DNA of 6,064 bases from Deltaproteobacteria bacterium. GTDB taxonomy: Bacteria; Desulfobacterota; DSM-4660; Desulfatiglandales; HGW-15. Made by a program: the position numbers and the translations under genes. Each line of letters begins with the position of its first letter. Position 1 is the first letter of the stretch. Shown here one piece after another: positions 1 to 6,025 of the stretch. Where the stretch lies: positions 1 through 6,064 of the forward strand of contig DAOVAK010000190.1 of the NCBI GenBank assembly GCA_030671095.1. Direction: 5' to 3'. Below the pieces are notes generated by a model, which saw only the letters and a program-made list of their open reading frames with translations, ran no database searches and had not been told where the DNA came from.

Positions 1-53
1 ATGATAGTTGCTCTTATACCTCAGATATAGTAATGGCGGGGATATACTAAGTA

Positions 54-983
54 TCAGGCGGGGACCGGGTCCAGAGAGCCGAATACGGGAATTCTCACAC
101 TGTTTTGTGTACACTCCTCCGGATTCTTGAAAGTCATCATCTTCCAATATTTCTTCTCATTCATCAATTTTTTCAACATGAACTGATTAAGAAAATGGCC
201 TGATTTCTGAACCTCGAAATGACCAATGACCGGTGACCCGAGAATGGCGATATCTCCTATAAAATCAAGGATCTTATGCCTTACAAACTCGTTTTTGTAT
301 CTCAGACCATCCTCGTTGATTATTCTGAAATCATCAATCACGATGGCGTTGTCCAGAGATCCTCCTTTGGCCAATCCGTTCTCTCTTAGTATCCGAACAT
401 CCTTCAGAAATCCGAATGTGCGCGCCCTGCTGATCTCATTAACGAAATCTTTTCCAGAGAAGCTCAGCACGTATTTCTGGTTCCTGAGCATAGGATGATG
501 AAAATCTATGATGTAAGAGATCTTCAGTTCCTTTGATGGAGATATTCTTATCGACCGGTTACCGTCCTGAAGTTTGAAAGTCTTCTTAATAATAATGAAT
601 CGTTTCGGCTCCGCCTGTTCTTTGATGCCCACGCTTTTCAATAGAAAGATAAATGGTGCCGAACTCCCGTCCATCGCAGGGACTTCAGGACCGTCAAGTT
701 CCACCCTCGCATTGTCTATACCAAGGCCGAACAAAGCGGCCATGAGGTGCTCAATGGTTGAAACCCTGTAACCATTGTTACTAATGGTGGTAGAGAGGTT
801 TGTATCCGTCACATTGTCAAAATGCGCATTAATAACCGGATGACCGGCTAGATCTTTTCGTATAAACTTAATACCCGTATCAGGGGGAGCAGGTTTTATG
901 GTCAATCGTACTTTCTCTCCCGAGTGGAGGCCAATTCCCGTGCAACCCACTTCATCTCTCAGGGTTCGTTGTCTATAATCCAC
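54..983 (-). CDS. lpxC: UDP-3-O-acyl-N-acetylglucosamine deacetylase LpxC
   Basis: LpxC is the zinc-dependent cytoplasmic deacetylase that removes the acetyl group from UDP-3-O-acyl-GlcNAc, the committed step of lipid A synthesis. The 309-residue length fits the family (E. coli 305). Visible signatures are QRTL near the N terminus, the GIGLHSG segment (residues 16-22), and TIEHLMAAL with E78 and H79 (general base and zinc ligand positions). ARTFGF lies at 187-192. HKILDFIGD at 236-244 supplies H236 and D240 as the other zinc ligands, with K237 and D244. KSGHFLN near 260-266 carries the conserved H263. All known catalytic positions are present, so the enzyme should be active. The start is GTG at 983: an in-frame TGA lies two codons upstream and AAGGAG sits 6 nt before it. 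It is divergent from mltA. No terminator is visible in the 53 bases after the stop, and no downstream gene can be seen before the window edge. Confidence 0.98.
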   Translation of the reverse strand: MDYRQRTLRDEVGCTGIGLHSGEKVRLTIKPAPPDTGIKFIRKDLAGHPVINAHFDNVTDTNLSTTISNNGYRVSTIEHLMAALFGLGIDNARVELDGPEVPAMDGSSAPFIFLLKSVGIKEQAEPKRFIIIKKTFKLQDGNRSIRISPSKELKISYIIDFHHPMLRNQKYVLSFSGKDFVNEISRARTFGFLKDVRILRENGLAKGGSLDNAIVIDDFRIINEDGLRYKNEFVRHKILDFIGDIAILGSPVIGHFEVQKSGHFLNQFMLKKLMNEKKYWKMMTFKNPEECTQNSVRIPVFGSLDPVPA

Positions 984-989
984 TATTCA

Positions 990-995
990 CTCCTT
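990..995 (-). promoter_or_regulatory. Ribosome binding site of lpxC
   Basis: AAGGAG on the minus strand lies 6 nt before the GTG codon at 981-983. This near-perfect Shine-Dalgarno sequence decides in favour of the GTG start, because no other start is possible upstream (in-frame TGA at 987-989) and no in-frame ATG occurs downstream until residue 81, past the conserved N-terminal motifs. Confidence 0.85.
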
Positions 996-1013
996 TTAGT
1001 CACGGTATAAACA

Positions 1014-1028
1014 CACAAATAGTTTGTG
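1014..1028. repeat. Inverted repeat upstream of lpxC, possible operator
   Basis: CACAAA and TTTGTG form perfect 6-bp arms around the 3-nt spacer TAG, 31 to 45 bases before the lpxC start. The position suits an operator or a 5'-leader hairpin, but the arms are short and the region is AT-rich, so chance is a real alternative. Confidence 0.3.
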
Positions 1029-1170
1029 AAATGGATAGCAAACAATATGCCAAAGACAATTTAGTGTTGGGAATTGTCCCGGAAAATCGTATAACCATTT
1101 GATTTCATGAGAATAATTATTAAAGGATATTTTTGAGGCCCCCATTTTGAATTGCTCGTCTAGGCGATGC

Positions 1171-1188
1171 TGTGGTGAGATTACCACA
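1171..1188. repeat. Inverted repeat in the divergent spacer
   Basis: TGTGGT and ACCACA form perfect 6-bp arms around a 6-nt spacer (GAGATT). No T-run follows on either strand, so it is not a typical intrinsic terminator. A regulator site acting on either divergent gene is possible; nothing in the sequence identifies the protein. Confidence 0.3.
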
Positions 1189-1237
1189 CTTTCCAAGTGA
1201 AAAAGCTACACTAAAAATGGGCTCTCTCATATATTAT

Positions 1238-1271
1238 TTGACTTGTAATCAACAGTATTAGCATATATTAT
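1238..1271 (+). promoter_or_regulatory. Candidate sigma70-type promoter for mltA
   Basis: Two overlapping readings exist. TTGTAA (1243-1248) is 17 bp from TATTAT (1266-1271); TTGACT (1238-1243) is 20 bp from TATATT (1264-1269), a better pair of boxes with a poorer spacing. Either would start transcription near 1276-1280, giving a leader of about 75 nt before the mltA ATG. TTGACTTGTAATCAA across the -35 region is a weak dyad with TTGA and TCAA ends. Confidence 0.4.
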
Positions 1272-1368
1272 GAAGAAATTAGCTATTTTCATGAATTTAT
1301 GGAATCTGGACTGCCCGTTTTGTAAAAAGGTTTTGGAAGTATTTGTTAAATATGGCAAAGATATATAA
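1270..1368 (+). other. Cryptic 32-codon frame with a CPFC motif overlapping the mltA start
   Basis: From ATG at 1270, or from a second in-frame ATG at 1291, an open frame runs to TAA at 1366-1368, in a different frame from mltA and overlapping its first codons by 17 bases. It begins MKKLAIF and contains DCPFCKKVLEVF, which looks like the CxxC active-site segment of thioredoxin-fold proteins such as DsbA-like oxidoreductases. It is far too short for such a protein and no ribosome binding site precedes either ATG. An in-frame TAA at 1246-1248 rules out an extension upstream. It may be chance, a gene remnant, or a leader peptide that couples translation to mltA. Confidence 0.2.
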
Positions 1369-2563
1369 ATATTCATTAATATTCTTTCTCTTGCTACACC
1401 TAATTGCCTCTTTTGGGTGCTATCCGGCCCTCAAGAAAGAAGCGGAAAGGCCTGAGGAAGCCCTTAGCCGAATTCGCTTTTTTTATCCCAAATTCCATGA
1501 CGACATGGATTTCTCATCTCTCGCCCAAGCCATAAAGAGCAATCTTGAGTATCTCTATAGACTGGATCCCCAATACATCTTCTATTACGGTCCCCGTAAA
1601 TACACCTGCCTCCAGGTGCGGGAGAGCCAAGAAGCTTTCTGGGAACTTATTTCAAAAAATCCGGATTCAGGGGAGTTAAATGAGAAGATTAGGAGGCATT
1701 TCTTGGTCTACAGGGCGGCGGGTCGCGTAGGAAACAATAAGGTCCTTTTCACCGGCTATTATGAACCTGTGTACGAGGGTAGACTCACGCCCGATGATAC
1801 CTTTAAATATCCCATCTACCAAAAGCCTGATGACCTGATAAAGATTGATCTCTCGCTATTTAGGGACGCATATGCGGGCAAATCCATCATTGCAAGAATT
1901 GAGGGCAAGGAGGTTTTACCCTATTTTTCCAGGAAACAAATAGAAGCAGATAATGCATTGGCAGACAGAGATCTGGAGATCGCTTGGCTAAAGGACCCCC
2001 TTGATGTGGCCTTTCTTCATATACAGGGATCTGGCCGTCTGAAATTGTCGGATGAGAGCACAATTTCTGTAGGCTACCAAGCCTCTAATGGTCGGCCTTA
2101 CCGGAGCATCGGGCGGTATTTGCTGGATAGGGGCTTACTCAGCAGGGAAGAAATTTCCATGCAGAGCATCCGTCGTTACCTATCCGAACACCCTGAGATC
2201 CTGGAAGAGGTCTTGAATCACAATCCCTCTTATGTATTCTTTGGTCTCATGGAGAATGGCCCCTTTGGCAACATTGACGTTCCTCTCACGCCCGGCAGAT
2301 CAGTTGCCCTGGATAGCAGGATTTTCCCAAAGGGGGCACTCTGCTTCATTTCCACTGAAAAGCCTGTGATTGATAGCAGCCATGAAATCACAGGCTGGAC
2401 CAAGTTTTCACGTTTCGTTTTAAATCAAGATACAGGGGGGGCCATCAAAGGATCGGGGAGGGCGGATATATTCTGGGGGAGCGATCAGCACGCCGAATTG
2501 GCTGCAGGGCATATGAAACATGAAGGCGACCTTTATATTCTAATCAAAAAGCCCACCAAATAG
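1352..2563 (+). CDS. mltA: Membrane-bound lytic murein transglycosylase A (MltA), lipoprotein
   Basis: MltA cleaves the MurNAc-GlcNAc bond of peptidoglycan with formation of 1,6-anhydro-MurNAc, working from the periplasmic face of the outer membrane. The 403-residue protein (E. coli precursor 365) opens with a basic N region and a hydrophobic stretch ending in Cys23, a lipoprotein signal; its box, SFGC, is atypical because Ser is at -3. The MltA domain follows, with FTGYYEP (133-139), DPLDVAFLHIQGSGR (215-229) and GYQASNGRPYRSIGRYL (241-257). The C-terminal 3D domain shows its three aspartates: D321 in ALDSRIFPKG, D360 in QDTGGAIKG and D372 in GRADIFWG; the catalytic Asp is among them. I chose ATG 1352. 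GGAAG at 1335-1339 is 12 nt away, which is rather far. TTG at 1343 would add three residues, but that GGAAG is then only 3 nt away. The gene is divergent from lpxC and convergent with glyS, so it is probably monocistronic. Confidence 0.95.
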   Translation: MAKIYKYSLIFFLLLHLIASFGCYPALKKEAERPEEALSRIRFFYPKFHDDMDFSSLAQAIKSNLEYLYRLDPQYIFYYGPRKYTCLQVRESQEAFWELISKNPDSGELNEKIRRHFLVYRAAGRVGNNKVLFTGYYEPVYEGRLTPDDTFKYPIYQKPDDLIKIDLSLFRDAYAGKSIIARIEGKEVLPYFSRKQIEADNALADRDLEIAWLKDPLDVAFLHIQGSGRLKLSDESTISVGYQASNGRPYRSIGRYLLDRGLLSREEISMQSIRRYLSEHPEILEEVLNHNPSYVFFGLMENGPFGNIDVPLTPGRSVALDSRIFPKGALCFISTEKPVIDSSHEITGWTKFSRFVLNQDTGGAIKGSGRADIFWGSDQHAELAAGHMKHEGDLYILIKKPTK

Positions 2564-2581
2564 CTCGCTTTGTTCACTAAT

Positions 2582-2650
2582 GGTTGAGTGGTTAAGTCGT
2601 TAAGTGGTTGAGTGGTTCCACAATATTGTCTACGACTCAACTACTCAACT
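2582..2650. repeat. Octamer direct and inverted repeats between convergent mltA and glyS
   Basis: Four head-to-tail 8-bp units of consensus GGTTRAGT fill 2582-2613. Two inverted copies (ACTCAACT twice) fill 2635-2650. Between them lies the perfect palindrome ACAATATTGT (2620-2629). Positions 2583-2598 can pair with 2634-2649 over 16 bp with one mismatch and one G-U wobble, so a transcript from either gene could fold into a long hairpin here. No T-run follows on either strand, so it is not a classic intrinsic terminator, but it fills the whole convergent spacer and could block read-through or protect 3' ends. It ends 10 bp from the glyS stop codon. Confidence 0.75.
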
Positions 2651-2660
2651 GATGTATAAA

Positions 2661-4739
2661 TCAAATAGAGAATTTGGAGAAGTCTGCAAGGCTTAGAAAA
2701 AGGCGGGCCAGGTTTTGAAGCATCCCCACTCTGTTATTCCTCAATTGAGGGTCCTCTTTAGTCAGAATCTCCACCCCATCGAAAAGATCGTCTACAGGCT
2801 TCCTTAGTCGCACCATGAGGTTCAGGGCCTCAAAATAGTCCCCTCTTTCCAGAGTCACGCTGATGTCATCCTTGAGTGCCTGATACGCTTCCCATAGTTC
2901 GGACTCGCAGGATTCTCTGAACAGACTTGCATCAACAGGGAGTGATTCATCCTGATTTCTGAGAATATTCGTTACTCTCTTAAAAGTTAGAGCCAGTGAT
3001 TCGAATTCCTCTGATTCTGTCATAAATTTCTTGAGCTGATCAATCCTAGAACGGAGCTGATCGATATGGTCAAAATTCACGGAAATGATCGCATCAATCA
3101 GGTCTGATTCATAGCCTGATCTCAACAGCATGTTCTTATATCTCTCTCTAAAGAAGCCCAATATTTTATGGGTAACGAGATCTTTATCAAACTCAATCTC
3201 CTCACGCAGGATGGATATGGACTTTGCGATGAATGCCTCAAGGGATATGTTCCACTGCATCTTTTCAAGAATTCGGATAATAGCCAGTGCATGCCTGCGA
3301 AGTCCAAAGGGATCGGCCGCACCTGTAGGTTCCATCTCAATGGCAAAGAATCCTGATACGGTATCCATGCGGTCCCCCAAACCTACCATGGTTCCGATAG
3401 GAGATGTGGGTAGCTCATCACCTGCTCGTGCGGGAAGATAATGTTCATGGATGGCGAGACAGACTTCTTCGGGATGACCGTCCAGTCGGGCGTATTCCTT
3501 TCCCATGATTCCTTGCAATGTGGGGAACTCCATGACCATCTCTGTGACCAAGTCACATTTGCAGAGCTCCGCCGCAAGCTTCACATCATCCATCTTCTCT
3601 GGCAAGATTTGCTCGACCAAATATTCGGCCAACCGAGTAAAACGTTGGACTTTGGCAAAAGAGGTCCCCAGTTTGGCCTGATAGATGACTTCTTTTAGAT
3701 CTTCCAATCTATTCTGAAGAGGTCTTTTCCTGTCTTCTTTGAAAAAGAAATCCGCGTCCGACAGCCTGGCCCGCAGGACCCTTTCGTGCCCCTTCTGAAC
3801 CACTGATTCATCCCTGGCCAGCGTATTGTTCACGGCTACAAAATTTGGCATCAATTGACCCTCTGAATCACGAACAGCAAAGTATCTCTGATGCTTCTTC
3901 ATGGCCGTGATCAGAACGGGTTCTGGGATATTCAGAAATTCCTTTTCAAAACTCCCACAAACTGCGGACGGGAACTCCACCATGTTAGTCACCGTGGATA
4001 GGAGTTCAGGATCCATTGCAGGGGTTCCCGAAACAGTAGTGGCTACGCTCATAACGATTTTTTTCACTTTTTTTTCTCTTGCTTCATGATCAATAATGAC
4101 AGAGCTCTCCTCCATTTTTCTGAAATAATCTTGAAGATCCTCCACTTCCATTGTCTGAGGCGCCATAAATCGATGGCCCCTCGTCTTGTTCCCGCTCTTC
4201 ACACCTGCAACTTCAAAGGAGATCACTTCACCACTAAGCAGGGCAAGTACCCAGTGAATGGGACGAACAAAAGGAAAGTCTAACTCTCCCCAACGCATGG
4301 ATTTTGGCCATGGAATGTCTGAAATCAATCTGGGTAAAACCTCAGAGAGGATTTCCCTGGTTGGTCTGCCAGGTATGGTGCGCTTTACAAAGACGTACTC
4401 ACCCTTTGGGGTCTGTAGGAATTGAAGATCCTCGACAGAGACACCCTGTTTTTCTGCAAAACCGAAAGCAGCCTTTGTGGGATTCCCCTTTTCATCGAAT
4501 GCCGCTTTCTTGGGAGGCCCGGTTATCTCTTGAGACACATCTTCTTGTTTGTCCGCAATCGCCTTGCCGATCAGGACCAATCGTCTCGGCGTGGCGTAGA
4601 CCTCCAGTCCTGCTCCCATCTCGATCCGGTTTTCCTTTAGATAGGTTTCTGCGAGTCTCCCCAGTTCTTTCAGGGCACTTTCAAAATAGTCTGATGGAAT
4701 CTCCTCTGTCCCAATCTCTATTAGCAGTTCACCAGCCAT
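2661..4739 (-). CDS. glyS: Glycine--tRNA ligase beta subunit GlyS
   Basis: GlyS is the large subunit of the bacterial alpha2beta2 glycyl-tRNA synthetase. It binds tRNA-Gly while GlyQ carries the aminoacylation site. The 692 residues match the family (E. coli 689). Visible landmarks in order are LLIEIGTEEIP (5-15), ATPRRL (49-54), WPKSMRWG with FVRPIHW (144-163), the KKHQRYFAV block (281-289), RVLRARLSDADFFFKEDRK (320-338), CDLVTEMVMEFPTLQGIMGKEYA (395-417), and GDRMDT through DPFGLRRHALAIIRIL (455-491). The C-terminal DALR-type anticodon-binding region ends with DDLFDGVEIL, RNNRVGMLQNLARLF and ADFSKF. It starts at ATG 4739, preceded by GAGG with a rather short spacing of 4 nt. It follows glyQ after 111 bp of repeat-rich spacer and is probably co-transcribed with it. 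No frameshift or missing block is seen. Confidence 0.98.
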   Translation of the reverse strand: MAGELLIEIGTEEIPSDYFESALKELGRLAETYLKENRIEMGAGLEVYATPRRLVLIGKAIADKQEDVSQEITGPPKKAAFDEKGNPTKAAFGFAEKQGVSVEDLQFLQTPKGEYVFVKRTIPGRPTREILSEVLPRLISDIPWPKSMRWGELDFPFVRPIHWVLALLSGEVISFEVAGVKSGNKTRGHRFMAPQTMEVEDLQDYFRKMEESSVIIDHEAREKKVKKIVMSVATTVSGTPAMDPELLSTVTNMVEFPSAVCGSFEKEFLNIPEPVLITAMKKHQRYFAVRDSEGQLMPNFVAVNNTLARDESVVQKGHERVLRARLSDADFFFKEDRKRPLQNRLEDLKEVIYQAKLGTSFAKVQRFTRLAEYLVEQILPEKMDDVKLAAELCKCDLVTEMVMEFPTLQGIMGKEYARLDGHPEEVCLAIHEHYLPARAGDELPTSPIGTMVGLGDRMDTVSGFFAIEMEPTGAADPFGLRRHALAIIRILEKMQWNISLEAFIAKSISILREEIEFDKDLVTHKILGFFRERYKNMLLRSGYESDLIDAIISVNFDHIDQLRSRIDQLKKFMTESEEFESLALTFKRVTNILRNQDESLPVDASLFRESCESELWEAYQALKDDISVTLERGDYFEALNLMVRLRKPVDDLFDGVEILTKEDPQLRNNRVGMLQNLARLFLSLADFSKFSI

Positions 4740-4774
4740 GAATCCTCACTTGTCATTCTCTTGTTTGTTTTTCC

Positions 4775-4864
4775 TCAATCTTCAATCTTAAATCGTCAAT
4801 CATCAATCAAATCTCTTATTAATCAGTTCTCAATCTTCAATCGCCAATCTTCAATCTCCAATCA
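4775..4864. repeat. Degenerate heptamer array (TCAATCT) in the glyQ-glyS spacer
   Basis: Five consecutive 7-bp units (4775-4809) and five more (4830-4864) share the consensus TCAATCN, with an NAATC core recurring exactly every 7 bases in each block. The 20-bp gap between them still contains two AATC cores out of phase, as if units had decayed by small indels. On the coding (minus) strand the unit reads AGATTGA. The last two units lie inside the 3' end of glyQ, and the glyQ TGA stop at 4851-4853 is part of one unit. The array ends 28 bp before the glyS ribosome binding site. It is too short-periodic to be CRISPR. Confidence 0.85.
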
Positions 4865-5723
4865 AAAGGGGATACCCCATCTCTTCTCTCTGACTAAGGT
4901 AGTTCTTGGAGACTGTGCGGGCCAAGTTCCTGATGCGTTCTATATACTTTGTCCTCTCAGCCACACCGATTGCCCCCCTCGCCTCAAGGACATTAAAGAT
5001 GTGAGAGCACTTGAGGCAATAATCGTAAGCAGGCAAGACAAGCCCCTCTTTGCTTATCCTCTGGGATTCCTCTTCACACAAATCAAACATCTTCACAAGC
5101 ATTTCCACATCGGCCAGCTCGAAGCAATACACAGAAAGCTCCCATTCCCCCTTCTTATGGACGTCCCCGTAAGTGACCTTCTCGTTCCACATGAGGTCAT
5201 AGACACTCTCCTTTTCCTGGAGATACATGGCAATTCTCTCTAAGCCGTAGGTGAGCTCGACAGAAATGGGATCGAGTCTGATGCTTCCGGCTTGTTGGAA
5301 ATAGGTGAACTGGGTGATTTCCATGCCATCCAGCCAGACCTCCCAGCCAAGACCTGAGGCACCAAGCGTCGGAGACTCCCAATCATCCTCTACAAAACGG
5401 ATATCATGGTCTAGCGGGTCGATCCCGAGGGCCTTTAAGCTGTCCAGGTAGATCTCTTGAACATCAATGGGTGAGGGTTTTAGGATGACCTGGTATTGAT
5501 AATAGTGTCCCAACCGGTTGGGATTCTCTCCATATCTACCGTCGGTGGGGCGCCTGGAGGGTTCCACGTAGGCGACGGACCACGGCTCAGGCCCGAGGCA
5601 CCTTAATAGGGTGGCGGGATTAAAGGTGCCAGCCCCCACTTCAAGGTCGTAGGGTTGCTGAATGACACAGCCCCTCTCCGCCCAAAATCTCTCTAAAGAC
5701 AGAATCAGTTCTTGAAAGGTCAT
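4851..5723 (-). CDS. glyQ: Glycine--tRNA ligase alpha subunit GlyQ
   Basis: GlyQ is the catalytic class II subunit of alpha2beta2 glycyl-tRNA synthetase; it forms glycyl-adenylate from glycine and ATP and works with GlyS. From ATG 5723 it has 290 residues (E. coli 303). Seen in order are the N-terminal [18 protein letters not shown] (2-19), [16 protein letters not shown] (23-38), motif 2 in [16 protein letters not shown] and [13 protein letters not shown] (56-85), [23 protein letters not shown] (108-130), [13 protein letters not shown] (132-144), motif 3 in [14 protein letters not shown] (156-169) and [18 protein letters not shown] (185-202). ATG 5723 is preferred over GTG 5732, three codons upstream, because GGTGAT lies 4 nt before the ATG and nothing suitable precedes the GTG. 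The last residues and the stop codon fall in the heptamer array, so the C terminus (YPLLIGD) may be lineage-specific. It is the first gene of the glyQ-glyS operon. Confidence 0.98.
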   Translation of the reverse strand: MTFQELILSLERFWAERGCVIQQPYDLEVGAGTFNPATLLRCLGPEPWSVAYVEPSRRPTDGRYGENPNRLGHYYQYQVILKPSPIDVQEIYLDSLKALGIDPLDHDIRFVEDDWESPTLGASGLGWEVWLDGMEITQFTYFQQAGSIRLDPISVELTYGLERIAMYLQEKESVYDLMWNEKVTYGDVHKKGEWELSVYCFELADVEMLVKMFDLCEEESQRISKEGLVLPAYDYCLKCSHIFNVLEARGAIGVAERTKYIERIRNLARTVSKNYLSQREEMGYPLLIGD

Positions 5724-5727
5724 TGCT

Positions 5728-5733
5728 ATCACC
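5728..5733 (-). promoter_or_regulatory. Ribosome binding site of glyQ
   Basis: GGTGAT on the minus strand is complementary to the ATCACC of the 16S rRNA 3' end and lies 4 nt before ATG 5723. It overlaps the alternative GTG codon (5730-5732), which argues against that codon as the start. Confidence 0.6.
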
Positions 5734-5761
5734 GAAAAAAGGTTTTCTTCAATATTTGTGT

Positions 5762-5776
5762 ATACTTTTAAAGTAT
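5762..5776. repeat. Palindrome at the predicted glyQ transcription start
   Basis: ATACTTT and AAAGTAT form 7-bp perfect arms around a single T. The site lies just downstream of the candidate -10 box (5781-5786), so it would overlap the transcription start and the first leader bases, a common operator position. No regulator family is identified by the sequence. Confidence 0.4.
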
Positions 5777-5780
5777 GCGA

Positions 5781-5807
5781 ATTATCACTTGAAATGGGTC
5801 ATGTCAA
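5781..5807 (-). promoter_or_regulatory. Candidate sigma70-type promoter of glyQ-glyS
   Basis: On the minus strand TTGACA (5802-5807), a perfect -35 box, is followed after 15 bp by GATAAT (5781-5786), a 5-of-6 match to the -10 consensus. The spacing is shorter than the ideal 17. Transcription would start near 5774, giving a leader of about 50 nt. That is too short for a T-box or glycine riboswitch, and none is seen. Confidence 0.5.
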
Positions 5808-5858
5808 GAAACATACATATTCCCTGATCCACCATCAAGGCATCATCTGCGGCGCTCG

Positions 5859-5899
5859 TCCGCCTCCGGCGGATTGCCTTCCCGCCAGAGGCGGGCAAG
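5859..5899. repeat. Pair of GC-rich hairpins, REP-like
   Basis: Two adjacent hairpins share a GGCGG core. TCCGCC/GGCGGA (5859-5873) has a 3-nt loop TCC, and CCCGCC/GGCGGG (5881-5895) has a 3-nt loop AGA and can extend to CTT/AAG with one bulged C. The two stems could also pair with each other. The block is much richer in GC than the AT-rich promoter beside it. TGCGGCG occurs on either side of it, at 5848-5854 and 5941-5947. The arrangement resembles dispersed REP-type palindromic elements, but one copy in the window cannot prove dispersal. Confidence 0.55.
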
Positions 5900-5948
5900 C
5901 GATCGCTCCTCTCGTTCGACCTTGAGGCTCTCGAAAGGCTTGCGGCGT

Positions 5949-5960
5949 ATGAAATTTCAT
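5949..5960. repeat. Perfect 12-bp palindrome
   Basis: ATGAAATTTCAT is its own reverse complement. Its right end forms the first, diverged unit of the adjoining heptamer array. Function unknown; a protein-binding site or part of a dispersed repeat are both possible. Confidence 0.4.
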
Positions 5961-5990
5961 GGCCAAAGGCGTAAGGCTTAGGGCTCAAGG
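5956..5990. repeat. Heptamer array, CNNAAGG type
   Basis: Five consecutive 7-bp units follow the pattern CNNAAGG: TTCATGG, CCAAAGG, CGTAAGG, CTTAGGG and CTCAAGG. The GG keeps exact 7-bp phase across all five. On the other strand the unit reads CCTTNNG. It lies about 150 bp upstream of the glyQ promoter. Confidence 0.6.
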
Positions 5991-6025
5991 AAAAAAGAGA
6001 ATGAGGGTGTCATTCATTTTCCCCA

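Larger units (their letters stand above)
984..1351. other. Divergent lpxC-mltA intergenic region
   Basis: This AT-rich spacer of about 370 bases separates two divergent genes and must hold the start signals of both. Seen in it are an inverted repeat close to lpxC (1014-1028), a second one (1171-1188), a sigma70-like promoter reading toward mltA (1238-1271) and a small frame overlapping the mltA start (1270-1368). I could not find a convincing -35/-10 pair for lpxC on the minus strand. TATACC near 1003-1008 is a possible -10, but it lacks a good -35 box. A 66-codon minus-strand frame here (996-1196) starts with TTG, lacks a ribosome binding site and resembles nothing I know, so I do not call it a gene. 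Confidence 0.6.

Noticed and set aside
35..64. Direct repeat GGCGGGGA (35-42 and 57-64) at the end of lpxC
   Set aside because: Only 8 bp, two copies, one of them inside the lpxC coding end; too little to call a feature.
996..1196. A 66-codon minus-strand frame between lpxC and mltA
   Set aside because: It starts with TTG without a ribosome binding site, has no recognisable motif, and spans the zone expected to hold the lpxC promoter.
1238..1252. Possible FNR-type box TTGACTTGTAATCAA over the mltA -35 region
   Set aside because: The TTGA and TCAA half-sites are 7 bases apart where the FNR consensus has 6, and the inner bases do not match.
4304..4741. A 145-codon plus-strand frame
   Set aside because: It is wholly antisense to the strongly conserved N-terminal part of GlyS and has no motif of its own.
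4775..4864. Possible CRISPR array
   Set aside because: Units are 7 bp without spacers, there are no 25-40 bp repeats with unique spacers, and no cas gene is present.
4761..5243. A 160-codon plus-strand frame antisense to glyQ
   Set aside because: Its N-terminal part is a translation of the heptamer array (repeated NRQSSI-like residues), and the rest is the antisense of a conserved glyQ.
5724..5774. T-box or glycine riboswitch in the glyQ leader
   Set aside because: The predicted leader is only about 50 nt, and no specifier stem, T-box sequence or aptamer-like fold is seen.
5899..5906. GCGATCGC, identical to the cyanobacterial HIP1 octamer
   Set aside because: A single copy in 6 kb is expected by chance within a GC-rich block, and nothing else here suggests a cyanobacterium.
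5785..5988. A 67-codon minus-strand frame upstream of glyQ
   Set aside because: It is translated from the hairpin block and heptamer array, crosses the glyQ promoter, and its Arg/Ser/Ala-rich product resembles no family.
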